Positions 1 to 7,236 of a stretch of DNA of 48,526 bases are shown in pieces; within the stretch, counting starts at the first letter, position 1; each line of letters opens with the position of its first letter. The stretch spans positions 1 through 48,526 of the forward strand of contig JAFOXR010000032.1 in NCBI GenBank assembly GCA_017391675.1, in the 5' to 3' direction. Made by a program: the position numbers and the translations under genes. Source of the DNA: Muribaculaceae bacterium. Its GTDB lineage: Bacteria; Bacteroidota; Bacteroidia; Bacteroidales; Muribaculaceae. The notes beneath the pieces are model-generated. The model did not search any database. It saw only the letters and a program-made list of their open reading frames with translations, and was not told where the DNA came from.

Positions 1-22
1 ATTTTTTGGATTAGCAATATTT

Positions 23-514
23 TTACAATGATTTTTGGAAGGCTAGTCGGGGCGTACCGTTATGACAATAAATAATACCGCAATAAATGAATCCGTAGCG
101 CATCAGTGCCTGCTGCATCATCTTGTTTTCCTTATGCGTGTCGACGCGTATATTTTTAACTTTCGAGAAACAATAGTCAAAGCATATATCGGAAATGCCG
201 TTGCAACGGCCTGAAGACACCAGGCGGTGAACCACTCCGTAATCCTCATCATCTAGCCAGGCTCCACGCTCTATCACATCGTAGGTAGCATCGTGGCCTA
301 TACGGAACATGAAAGCGCCTACGATATCACCATCGTCATGCTCTATCACATAGTGACAGCCCGCATCTATATCGCGGCGTATATCGCTCTCGGCAGGGTA
401 TCCGTTAATCCATTGATCGGGATTCCCGGTTCTCACCATGAATTCACGCGCAGCTGCATAGACAGGCATCACTGCAGGCAGGTCTTCTATCGTAGTCTTT
501 CTTATTCTTTTCAT
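23..514 (-). CDS. GNAT family N-acetyltransferase
   Basis: A 163-residue protein with the fold pattern of a single-domain GCN5-related acetyltransferase, which moves an acetyl group from acetyl-CoA to an amine; the substrate is not predictable. It starts MKRIRKTTIEDLPAVMPVY, a usual beta1-alpha1 opening. A central strand (GDIVGAFMFRIG, about 61-72) and a C-terminal segment with IRVDTHKENKMMQQALMRYG (about 122-141) match the acetyl-CoA-binding and alpha4 regions of the family, though the classic Q/RxxGxG/A loop is poorly kept. The length is normal. The ATG lies only 5 nt downstream of a TACCTTTG promoter box, so the mRNA may be leaderless. It is divergent from the asparaginase gene. Family call fairly sure, function unknown. 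Confidence 0.75.
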   Translation of the reverse strand: MKRIRKTTIEDLPAVMPVYAAAREFMVRTGNPDQWINGYPAESDIRRDIDAGCHYVIEHDDGDIVGAFMFRIGHDATYDVIERGAWLDDEDYGVVHRLVSSGRCNGISDICFDYCFSKVKNIRVDTHKENKMMQQALMRYGFIYCGIIYCHNGTPRLAFQKSL

Positions 515-519
515 ACTCG

Positions 520-527
520 CAAAGGTA
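520..527 (-). promoter_or_regulatory. -7 box for the GNAT gene (TACCTTTG)
   Basis: On the minus strand TACCTTTG matches the Bacteroidota -7 consensus TAnnTTTG and is followed by GAGT and then the ATG. Only 5 nt separate box and start codon. No clear -33 TTG/TTTG is visible. Confidence 0.5.
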
Positions 528-593
528 CATAAAAATTAACTTTACACTTTAGTATTTTTATCATTTTGCTAGCAGATAATGCGTTTTTGTTAT

Positions 594-601
594 TAACTTT
601 G
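594..601 (+). promoter_or_regulatory. -7 box for ansA (TAACTTTG)
   Basis: TAACTTTG lies 28 nt before the asparaginase ATG and fits TAnnTTTG. The nearest upstream TTTG (565-568) is 25 nt away, longer than the usual 19-22, so the -33 part is uncertain. Confidence 0.45.
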
Positions 602-629
602 TATTCCTAAACCATGCAAATTACATTTT

Positions 630-1688
630 ATGGCTACATCAACGCATCATATTGACAGTTCACGCCCGAAGATTCTTATAATCTACACCGGAGGTACCAT
701 AGGCATGATTGAGAACAACGAGACTGGCTCACTTGAGCCATTCGACTTCACGCATCTTATTGACAATGTACCTAAGATAAAAAAACTGGACTACATCATC
801 AACAACATTCAGTTCAATCCGCCCATTGACAGTTCAAACATGTCGCCTGCTCACTGGCGGGATATTGCAGTAGCTATAGAAGAGAATTATGATGCCTACG
901 ACGGATTCGTGGTTCTTCATGGCACCGACACTATGGCATTCACGGCATCGGCTCTAAGTTTCATGCTGGAGAATCTGCACAAGCCAGTGATTATTACTGG
1001 TTCGCAGTTGCCTATCGGCGAAGTGCGTACCGATGGTGAAGAGAACCTCATCACCTCGCTTCAGATAGCTGCCGCACGCGATGCCCAAGGCGAACCCATG
1101 GTGCAAGAAGTGGCAATACTTTTCGAGAACTACCTGTGGCGCGGAAACCGAAGCACCAAGATGAGTGCCGACAACTTCAATGCGTTCAAGAGCAACAACT
1201 ATCCTCCACTGGCAAAAATCGGTTTAGGAATTCATTTCAATGAAGAATCGCTTTATCGCGTTCCGTCAAAACGGCCGCTTAAGGTAAGGCACAATATGGA
1301 TACCAATGTGATGTTTGTAGACCTGTATCCAGGGATAAGCGAAAAGATTCTCAATCACATTCTGCACACACCCGACATAAAAGGTATCGTGTTCAAGACC
1401 TACGGCGCAGGAAACGCCCCTACCGACAAGTGGTTTACCGATGCCGTGCATGATGCCGTTGAGCGAGGCATTGTGATACTCAATGTGACACAATGCGTTA
1501 ATGGTGGCATTCACAGCACACGCTATGTCACTGGCGACTGCCTGGCACGAGCAGGCGTGGTGAGCGGACACGACATCACATCAGAAGCAGCCATCACCAA
1601 GATGATGTATCTCTTCGGCATGGGATTACCTGCCGAGAATGTAAAGAAATACCTTTCTTATTCGCTTTGCGGAGAAGTAACAATTTAA
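630..1688 (+). CDS. ansA: Type I (cytosolic) L-asparaginase
   Basis: This 352-residue enzyme should hydrolyse L-asparagine to aspartate and ammonia in the cytosol. The N-terminal YTGGTIGMI (about 19-27) carries the first catalytic threonine signature of asparaginases, and VLHGTDTMAFTASALSFML (about 94-112) is the second signature with the catalytic Thr-Asp pair. ITGSQLPIGEVRTDG (about 122-136) is also typical of the family. No signal peptide is visible, which fits the low-affinity cytoplasmic type I enzyme rather than the exported type II. It is 20 nt upstream of the DUF2027-Smr gene on the same strand, so the two are probably co-transcribed. Confidence 0.93.
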   Translation: MATSTHHIDSSRPKILIIYTGGTIGMIENNETGSLEPFDFTHLIDNVPKIKKLDYIINNIQFNPPIDSSNMSPAHWRDIAVAIEENYDAYDGFVVLHGTDTMAFTASALSFMLENLHKPVIITGSQLPIGEVRTDGEENLITSLQIAAARDAQGEPMVQEVAILFENYLWRGNRSTKMSADNFNAFKSNNYPPLAKIGLGIHFNEESLYRVPSKRPLKVRHNMDTNVMFVDLYPGISEKILNHILHTPDIKGIVFKTYGAGNAPTDKWFTDAVHDAVERGIVILNVTQCVNGGIHSTRYVTGDCLARAGVVSGHDITSEAAITKMMYLFGMGLPAENVKKYLSYSLCGEVTI

Positions 1689-1708
1689 CAAAACAAGAAA
1701 CCCCTTAT

Positions 1709-2770
1709 ATGGCACAAGTAAACGATATAGTGCGATTCCTCAACCAGACTGGCGGAGGACGCATCACAAGAATAGTGGATAACATGGCTTATGTTGAAGA
1801 TGAAGACGGTTTCGAACAACCGGCACTGCTACGCGAATGCATAGTAGTGGAATCGGCTAAACCCAAACCTACAGCCTACGACAAGCCTATCGCTCCCCTT
1901 CCGTCTAAAGAGATTGTAACCGAAGCGCCTAAGCCAGCGCCCGTCATCGAGACTAAAGAAGGCGACACGCTTAACATTGTGCTTGCCTATGAGCCAAGAG
2001 AAATAAAGCATCTCAACACAACCTCATTTGACGCCTACCTGGTAAACGACAGCAACTACTATCTGTATTTTTCCTATATGACACGGAGCGACTCCGACGA
2101 CGAGTGGGTGACACGCTACCACGATATCGTGGAGCCAAACATTCAAGTGCATATAGAGGAATTTGACCATAGCCTGCTCACTCATATGGACCGCGTTGCA
2201 GTTCAATACATTGCCTTCAAGCAGGAAAAAGGATTCAAGCTCAAGAACCCTGCTCTTGTGGAACTACGACTTAACACCACTAAGTTCTACAAAATGCACT
2301 GCTTCCACGAGAACGAGTACTTCGATTCGCCAGTGATATCACTGGATATCGTAAAGAACGACCGGCCTGCCCGCATGATGACTATTGACAGTGCCGACCT
2401 GGAAAGGGCAATGAAAGAGAAACGCCACCAGGATTTTCGACCTGCACGCACTCCTGTAAAGAAAACCGAAAAGCCTAAGATGGGTGAAATCATAGAATGT
2501 GACTTGCACATCAACGAACTCCTGGATACCACTGCCGGACTTTCCAACAAGGATATGCTAGAAGTTCAGCTTGATGAGTTCCGCAAAACAATGAATGAGA
2601 ATATAAACCGCAAAGGCGCAAAGATTGTGTTCATTCACGGCAAAGGGGAAGGCGTTCTGCGCAAGGCTATCCTTGACGAGCTCAAGCGCAAATATCCACG
2701 CTGCGAAGCTCAAGATGCCAGTTTCCGCGAATACGGTTTCGGAGCAACACTTATAACAGTAAGAGGTTAG
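1709..2770 (+). CDS. DUF2027 and Smr domain protein
   Basis: A 353-residue Bacteroidota-type protein. The N-terminal part (about 1-60, MAQVNDIVRFLNQTGGGRI) looks like a short beta-barrel module, the middle matches the DUF2027 kind of domain (about 75-245), and the C-terminal 85 residues form an Smr (small MutS-related) domain with ECDLHI and the hallmark HGKGEGVLR loop. Smr domains are linked to DNA or RNA nicking or binding; the cellular role of this family is not established. I chose the ATG at 1709 because the alternative upstream start lies inside ansA and adds an unlikely lysine- and asparagine-rich leader. Confidence 0.85.
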   Translation: MAQVNDIVRFLNQTGGGRITRIVDNMAYVEDEDGFEQPALLRECIVVESAKPKPTAYDKPIAPLPSKEIVTEAPKPAPVIETKEGDTLNIVLAYEPREIKHLNTTSFDAYLVNDSNYYLYFSYMTRSDSDDEWVTRYHDIVEPNIQVHIEEFDHSLLTHMDRVAVQYIAFKQEKGFKLKNPALVELRLNTTKFYKMHCFHENEYFDSPVISLDIVKNDRPARMMTIDSADLERAMKEKRHQDFRPARTPVKKTEKPKMGEIIECDLHINELLDTTAGLSNKDMLEVQLDEFRKTMNENINRKGAKIVFIHGKGEGVLRKAILDELKRKYPRCEAQDASFREYGFGATLITVRG

Positions 2771-3060
2771 GAGCTGGCTATTATGCTTGCAGAATCTAGC
2801 GAGAGCAAATAGTGCACTTTTTAAACGATACAGGAAATATCAGAGAATCATTCTTCATTAATCAGGTAAGAATCGCAAATGATGTGATTACTTCTAGTGT
2901 GGCAGATCTTAAGGTTGGCGATAACACATTTGAAGTAGGAGGGAAGAATAAAAAACAAAAGCAAATACAAGGTGTTGATAATGCTTTTGTGGTAAAAGAT
3001 GATATAGAAACTGGTTATATGAATGTGTTGCCATTGTGGCAATTCGGATTATTGTATTGA
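2771..3060 (+). pseudogene. 3' remnant of an AAA-type ATPase gene (DUF4143-like C-terminus)
   Basis: The in-frame stretch from 2812 encodes NIRESFFINQVR, TFEVGGKNKKQKQI, AFVVKDDIETG and the terminal LPLWQFGLLY. These match, from memory, the last ~80 residues of the large Bacteroidota AAA ATPases whose C-termini end in a WxFGLxY motif. The Walker domain and everything upstream are missing. Just 5', another frame (2771-2811) reads ELAIMLAESSESK, which resembles the preceding part of the same family, so a frameshift near 2805-2812 separates the two pieces. The remnant starts directly after the Smr gene stop. It should not make a working ATPase. Confidence 0.7.
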
Positions 3061-3075
3061 TAAAGTTCTAATTAT

Positions 3076-3837
3076 ATGATATTCTACTTTTCTGGTACAG
3101 GTAATAGCCGTTGGGCGGCAAAAACATTGGCTGAGTTGCTAGGAGAAAAACTCATTGCCGTGTCGGAAGCATTCGCTTCTCGGCAATACGAATACACTCT
3201 CGAGGAAGGCGAGTCGATAGGATTCGTTTTCCCCACTTACTCATGGGGACCTGCTCCAGTAATGGTAGAATTTGTAAAGCGCATCAAGTTCAACAATTAC
3301 AGCAGCAATACATTCTGCTATATGGTTACCACTTGTGGCGACGACATCGGTCTATCGGTTGATATCTGGAAAAAAGCTTTAGGCAATATCACTTGCAATG
3401 CGGCGTATTCTATACAGATGCCAAACAACTACATTCTTCTGCCAGGATTTGATATCGACAGCAAGGAACTTGAAGAAAAGAAAAAGTCTAACGCAATAGG
3501 CCGTATAGAAAGCATCGCCCATGAGATAAAGCTGCACACCCACAAAATAGATGTGGTGAAAGGAGCTATGGCTTGGATCAAGTCGCGCGTTATCTACCCT
3601 TGGTTCAGCCGTTACAGCATGAGTGACAAGAAATTTGCCGTATCTCCCGACAAATGTACGCATTGCGGAGCATGCGTGAATAATTGCCCTATGCAGAACA
3701 TCACCATGAACGGCAATTCCACACCTCAATGGCACGGCAACTGCGCCATGTGCCTGGCGTGCATTCACCGATGCCCGACTAGAGCAATCGAGTATGCTCA
3801 TGCTACACAGAAAAAAGGACGGTATTTCTTTAAATAG
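3076..3837 (+). CDS. EFR1 family ferrodoxin (flavodoxin-like plus two 4Fe-4S)
   Basis: A 253-residue cytosolic redox protein. The N-terminus (YFSGTGNSRWAA, residues 4-15) is a flavodoxin-like FMN phosphate-binding loop, and FPTYSWGPAP (52-61) follows as the second flavin contact region. The C-terminus carries two ferredoxin cluster motifs: C194, C197, C200, C204 and C223, C226, C229, C233, each ending in CP. This arrangement defines the EFR1 family found in anaerobes, expected to shuttle electrons between FMN and iron-sulfur centres; the partner enzymes are unknown. It follows the ATPase remnant and converges on the next gene with a 1-nt gap. Confidence 0.88.
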   Translation: MIFYFSGTGNSRWAAKTLAELLGEKLIAVSEAFASRQYEYTLEEGESIGFVFPTYSWGPAPVMVEFVKRIKFNNYSSNTFCYMVTTCGDDIGLSVDIWKKALGNITCNAAYSIQMPNNYILLPGFDIDSKELEEKKKSNAIGRIESIAHEIKLHTHKIDVVKGAMAWIKSRVIYPWFSRYSMSDKKFAVSPDKCTHCGACVNNCPMQNITMNGNSTPQWHGNCAMCLACIHRCPTRAIEYAHATQKKGRYFFK

Positions 3838-3838
3838 G

Positions 3839-4636
3839 CTACTCCACCTTTAGGCCCAGATACTTGTCGCCAATACCTATGCCGAAAAGAGCAAAATCAT
3901 ATATTACAGGATCATCGGCATTCATTCGGCGCAGGATTTCGGTAACTTCAAGCACAGTGCGCTTATCATTTGCCTTACGCTCTATCAAGCCTAGAGCTCT
4001 TACCGTATTGCCCACATGAACATCTAGAGGGATATACAGTTGTGACGGCTTAATGCAGTCCCACACTCCCATGTCCACAATGCCGTCGTTGCGCACAAGC
4101 CAACGCAACGCCATATTTATACGCTTCAATGCCGTATTCCGTAATTGAGTGGGCAGACACTGAGAGTCAGTAGCCCCTCCGTTTGCCTCGCTGAACACAT
4201 CTTGAAGTTTTTCCACAAGATACCACGACGGAGTTTCATGCTTGCCTGCACCGATAGATGCAGCAAAAGCATTCATCGAGCCATGCTTAATGTAAAGGGT
4301 ACGGAAACCGCGAAGCATATACTTGAAGTTCCGTGCAAAGAATGTGCGGTGAATATTTATGTCGGGAAGATCCTCATAGGCTTCCTCCATAACATAGTCA
4401 TAAGGATTATTCTCCATTATACGGAGCATCTTCTCGCAGTTATCGCATATCATCTTGCGTTTCCCCCAAGCGATAGCAGCCGAAAGAAACGACACTATTT
4501 CGATATCCTGCAAGCGTTCAAACCTGCGCGGGAACTGCACAGGATCATTAAATATAAAATCAGGGTGATTGATGCGTGCAGCCTCTCTATCGAGAAACTC
4601 GTGCAACCACCCGAACTCCTTTTCCGTAAGCGGCAT
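3839..4636 (-). CDS. TIGR02757 family protein (DUF2400)
   Basis: A 265-residue protein recognised as the TIGR02757/DUF2400 family of unknown function, widespread in Bacteroidota. Features I associate with it are IVSFLSAAIAWGKRKMI near residues 47-63, RTFFARNFKYML in the middle, a run IVDMGVWDCIKPSQLYIPLD (about 196-215) and the terminal YDFALFGIGI. The pattern of helices and the late DMGVW...IPLDVH segment resembles helix-hairpin-helix DNA glycosylase-like proteins, but I see no decisive catalytic motif. It lies 64 nt downstream of the small membrane protein gene on the same strand and may share its promoter. Confidence 0.82.
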   Translation of the reverse strand: MPLTEKEFGWLHEFLDREAARINHPDFIFNDPVQFPRRFERLQDIEIVSFLSAAIAWGKRKMICDNCEKMLRIMENNPYDYVMEEAYEDLPDINIHRTFFARNFKYMLRGFRTLYIKHGSMNAFAASIGAGKHETPSWYLVEKLQDVFSEANGGATDSQCLPTQLRNTALKRINMALRWLVRNDGIVDMGVWDCIKPSQLYIPLDVHVGNTVRALGLIERKANDKRTVLEVTEILRRMNADDPVIYDFALFGIGIGDKYLGLKVE

Positions 4637-4700
4637 CTTTCTGAAATTGTTTTAGTTTTAGTTCTGCGAAACCGTAGCTACGCAGATTCCAAACACTTTC

Positions 4701-4904
4701 TTAGTCGGCTTTCACAACAGAATCTGCTGGTTCTGCTACCGAATCCATTGAGATTTCTGCAAGTTCTGTCTTTTCAGAGATTGTCAATGTATCCACTACC
4801 GGTTCAGCGGCAGGAGCCTCTGCAGCAGGAGTCTTGTCTTGGTAAGAATACCACAAACCGCCTACAGCCATCACCAAAACTATTGTCCAAAGTAATTTCT
4901 TCAT
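4701..4904 (-). CDS. Small single-pass membrane or exported hypothetical protein
   Basis: A 67-residue ORF with a hydrophobic N-terminal segment (residues 4-20, LLWTIVLVMAVGGLWYS) followed by an Ala/Pro/Glu-rich acidic tail. This predicts a membrane-anchored or secreted small protein with most of its mass outside the cytosol. No cysteine is present, so it is not a lipoprotein. A well-formed promoter (TTG-N20-TACCTTTG) 24-54 nt upstream supports it as a real gene. I do not recognise a family and assign no function. Confidence 0.6.
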   Translation of the reverse strand: MKKLLWTIVLVMAVGGLWYSYQDKTPAAEAPAAEPVVDTLTISEKTELAEISMDSVAEPADSVVKAD

Positions 4905-4927
4905 CGCTATATAAATTTAATTTACCT

Positions 4928-4958
4928 CAAAGGTAACAAACATTCGTAACAATCACAA
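4928..4958 (-). promoter_or_regulatory. Promoter of the small membrane protein gene
   Basis: On the minus strand TTG (4956-4958), 20 nt spacing, then TACCTTTG (4928-4935): a good match to the Bacteroidota -33/-7 pattern. The expected transcript has a leader of about 20 nt. Confidence 0.6.
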
Positions 4959-5009
4959 CCCCTACAAAAGAAAAAATATTTTCTTTAACGGCACTTGCAA
5001 TATTATATG

Positions 5010-5017
5010 TATTTTTG
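5010..5017 (+). promoter_or_regulatory. -7 box for vsr (TATTTTTG)
   Basis: TATTTTTG fits TAnnTTTG and is 26 nt before the vsr ATG. No good -33 element was seen. Confidence 0.4.
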
Positions 5018-5043
5018 CAGCATCTAGATACAATACAGCTTGC

Positions 5044-5595
5044 ATGGCAGACAGAATGACTCCTGAACAGCGGCACAAGTGCATGTCACGGATTCGTAGC
5101 AAAAACACGAAGCCTGAATTGCTTGTGCGCCGGTACCTGTTCGGTCGCGGGTTCCGATACCGTGTGAATGTCAAACGCCTGCCCGGGACTCCCGATATTG
5201 TGCTGAGGAAATATCGTACAGTCATTTTCATCAACGGCTGCTTCTGGCACGGGCATGAAGACTGCAAACTGAACACTACGCCAAAAACCAATACCGAATA
5301 CTGGAAACACAAAGTGGACATGAACCGAGAACGGGACATGAAAAAACGAATACAACTGCGCTTGCTCGGCTGGCACACGATAATAATATGGGAATGCCAA
5401 TTAAAACCGAAAGTGAGAGAAACGACTCTAAAAGGTCTGGAACTCACACTAAACACTATCCTGCTTGAGAACTATGGGAAGCCTAAAGAGAAAACCTACG
5501 ACACGCCTGCGTGTGAAAATTCCCCTCGTCTAGCCGCAGAAGAAACTGTGAATTACGGACATTTACAGCACCAAAGTAATAAACTCACTGAATAA
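5044..5595 (+). CDS. vsr: Very short patch repair endonuclease Vsr
   Basis: A 183-residue DNA mismatch endonuclease that nicks 5' of the T in T:G mismatches left by deamination of 5-methylcytosine. The family start is clear (TPEQRHKCMSRIRSKNTKPE, residues 6-25). The nuclease core has D51 in PGTPDIV, then GCFWHGHEDC with C66, H69, H71 and C74, and C118 in WECQL. These correspond to the catalytic Asp/His and the zinc ligands of the E. coli enzyme. The last ~35 residues extend past the conserved core. Vsr usually sits beside a cytosine-5 methyltransferase; none is present here, so it is an orphan copy. Confidence 0.93.
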   Translation: MADRMTPEQRHKCMSRIRSKNTKPELLVRRYLFGRGFRYRVNVKRLPGTPDIVLRKYRTVIFINGCFWHGHEDCKLNTTPKTNTEYWKHKVDMNRERDMKKRIQLRLLGWHTIIIWECQLKPKVRETTLKGLELTLNTILLENYGKPKEKTYDTPACENSPRLAAEETVNYGHLQHQSNKLTE

Positions 5596-5600
5596 AAGCG

Positions 5601-5608
5601 TAACTTTG
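5601..5608 (+). promoter_or_regulatory. -7 box for the serine hydrolase gene (TAACTTTG)
   Basis: TAACTTTG sits 20 nt before the ATG at 5629, just after the vsr stop codon. It implies separate transcription of the hydrolase gene. Confidence 0.45.
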
Positions 5609-5628
5609 CAGTTGCTAACAAATTAAAA

Positions 5629-6756
5629 ATGAAGAAAACTGTTTTTTTACTACATACGGCTCTTCTTATCTTATCAATGATATGCTTTACAGGCTGCAGT
5701 TCCACTAAAACAGTCCCTACCAGCAAGGACTTTAATGAATGGACAAGCGACTCTGTTGCCAAGATAATAAGCGCACACGATATCCCACTAATACAAGTTG
5801 CCGGTAAAATCGACGGCAAAGCGTTCTTTTTCCAAGTGGCAAATGCTGAATTCTATCCCACTAAGACCGAACTCCCCGATACGGCAATTTTTCAGGCAGC
5901 CTCTTTAAGCAAGGTTGTGTTTGCCTATATCGTCATGCGCCTTGCCGATAGAGGAGAAATTGACCTGGACAAACCGCTGCACCTGTATACCGACATTGAC
6001 CGTTTTGCCGACAAGGCAAATGCACGCAAACTCACTGCAAAGATGGTGCTGACCCACCGAACCGGGTTGCCAAACTGGAGCGCAAGTCCTTCTTCAACTA
6101 AATGGCCAACTTCAACAATAGACTTTATTCACGCAGTGGATTCTTGCTTCGGATACTCAGGCGAAGGATTTGCATTCCTTCAACGAGCAGTGGAAGCGAT
6201 AAAGGGAAAGGGCATTGATGAGATTGCAAGAGAAGAGGTATTCGGTCCGCTAGGCATGAGCCGTTCTTCATATGAGTGGAAAGGCTGCTATGACACATTA
6301 GCCGTAGACGGATTCAATGCTAAAGGCGAGAACAAAGGCAAGGGAAAGCATCCTCGTGCCAATGTGGGATACACATTGCGTTCCTGCGCGAGCGATTATG
6401 CCAAGTTCCTTGACGCTCTCCTTAACGGAGAAGGATTGTCCGATGAAATGGAAAAACTGATGTTCACTCCTTCAACAGGGAACGCTGTGAGATATGCAGG
6501 AAAGCATCGGGAATGCGACAACCACATAGCGTGGGCTATGGGGCTAGGCACCGAGCACTCCCCCGAACTTGGCAAAGTGCTTTGGCACTGGGGAAACAAC
6601 AGCACTTTCAAGGCTCTATTTGTTCTCTTGCCTGAGCGCGATTCTTATCTTGTGTATTTTACCAATAGCAATCACGGCCATGACATCATTAATGCCATGA
6701 CCGCGCTGTACTTCAAGAACAAGAAACCTCTTGTCCTTAACGAATGGATTCGTTAG
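5629..6756 (+). CDS. Serine hydrolase lipoprotein (beta-lactamase/PBP class C-like)
   Basis: A 375-residue exported protein. The signal peptide ends in a lipobox-like FTGC with the lipidated Cys at about 23. The serine hydrolase motifs are S92-x-x-K95 (in AASLSKVV), a Y176-S-G178 in the place of YxN, and H320-W-G322 in the place of KTG (HxG is common in family S12 esterases). Family members include D-amino-acid carboxypeptidases, esterases and class C beta-lactamases; the missing Asn in YxN and the HWG motif argue against an efficient beta-lactamase. It is convergent with the DUF456 gene, overlapping it by 4 nt. Confidence 0.85.
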   Translation: MKKTVFLLHTALLILSMICFTGCSSTKTVPTSKDFNEWTSDSVAKIISAHDIPLIQVAGKIDGKAFFFQVANAEFYPTKTELPDTAIFQAASLSKVVFAYIVMRLADRGEIDLDKPLHLYTDIDRFADKANARKLTAKMVLTHRTGLPNWSASPSSTKWPTSTIDFIHAVDSCFGYSGEGFAFLQRAVEAIKGKGIDEIAREEVFGPLGMSRSSYEWKGCYDTLAVDGFNAKGENKGKGKHPRANVGYTLRSCASDYAKFLDALLNGEGLSDEMEKLMFTPSTGNAVRYAGKHRECDNHIAWAMGLGTEHSPELGKVLWHWGNNSTFKALFVLLPERDSYLVYFTNSNHGHDIINAMTALYFKNKKPLVLNEWIR

Positions 6757-7232
6757 AATACCAGATATATAGCATGGATTATCATGCCCATGCACACAAA
6801 AAGTTTTATTCCTATTCCCACAAAGAATGAAAGAAACGCTCCGAAAGCGGCATGTATAGCCGAAGCCGTATCTTTCTTGCAGAACATCTTCTCTCCTATC
6901 AATGCCCCAACAAAAGGTCCCAATAACGGTCCTATGGGGAATGCAATGAAGAATCCGACAAACATACCTATCAATGCTCCCCAGCCTCCGGCTTTGCTTC
7001 CACCGAATTTTCGAGTCATCATCGGAGTGATGAAGAAATCCACTACCGTTACTACAACCATAACAAGTCCCCAAACTATTAAGGCTGTTGTTGAAAAGTG
7101 AACATAACCGCTCCAGTGCAGGAACAGCATTCCCGCATAGGTGAGCGGCGGACCAGGCAAAGCAGGCAATATACAGCCAGCCACACCTATCACAGCACAC
7201 AATATTGCGAATATCAGCAAGGCTATTTCCAT
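6753..7232 (-). CDS. DUF456 family membrane protein
   Basis: A 159-residue hydrophobic protein with about four to five membrane segments and glycine-rich turns such as GVAGCILPALPGPPLTYAG (about 17-35) and GALIGMFVGFFIAFPIGPLL. These are typical of DUF456, a family of unknown function common in Bacteroidota and actinobacteria. It is 4 nt downstream of the esterase gene on the same strand, so both likely belong to one transcript. No catalytic residues are evident. Confidence 0.82.
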   Translation of the reverse strand: MEIALLIFAILCAVIGVAGCILPALPGPPLTYAGMLFLHWSGYVHFSTTALIVWGLVMVVVTVVDFFITPMMTRKFGGSKAGGWGALIGMFVGFFIAFPIGPLLGPFVGALIGEKMFCKKDTASAIHAAFGAFLSFFVGIGIKLFVCMGMIIHAIYLVF

Positions 7233-7236
7233 AATT

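Noticed and set aside
4145-4936. 263-codon ORF on the plus strand opposite the TIGR02757 gene
   Set aside because: It overlaps a recognised gene and the small membrane protein gene, with no promoter and no recognisable domain.
5629-6756. Beta-lactamase resistance gene
   Set aside because: The SxxK motif is present but the YxN Asn is replaced by Gly and KTG by HWG, which fits an S12 esterase or peptidase more than a resistance enzyme.
6616-7200. 194-codon minus-strand ORF in another frame of the DUF456 gene
   Set aside because: Cys/Trp/Arg-rich shadow frame; the DUF456 frame has coherent membrane helices and is the real one.
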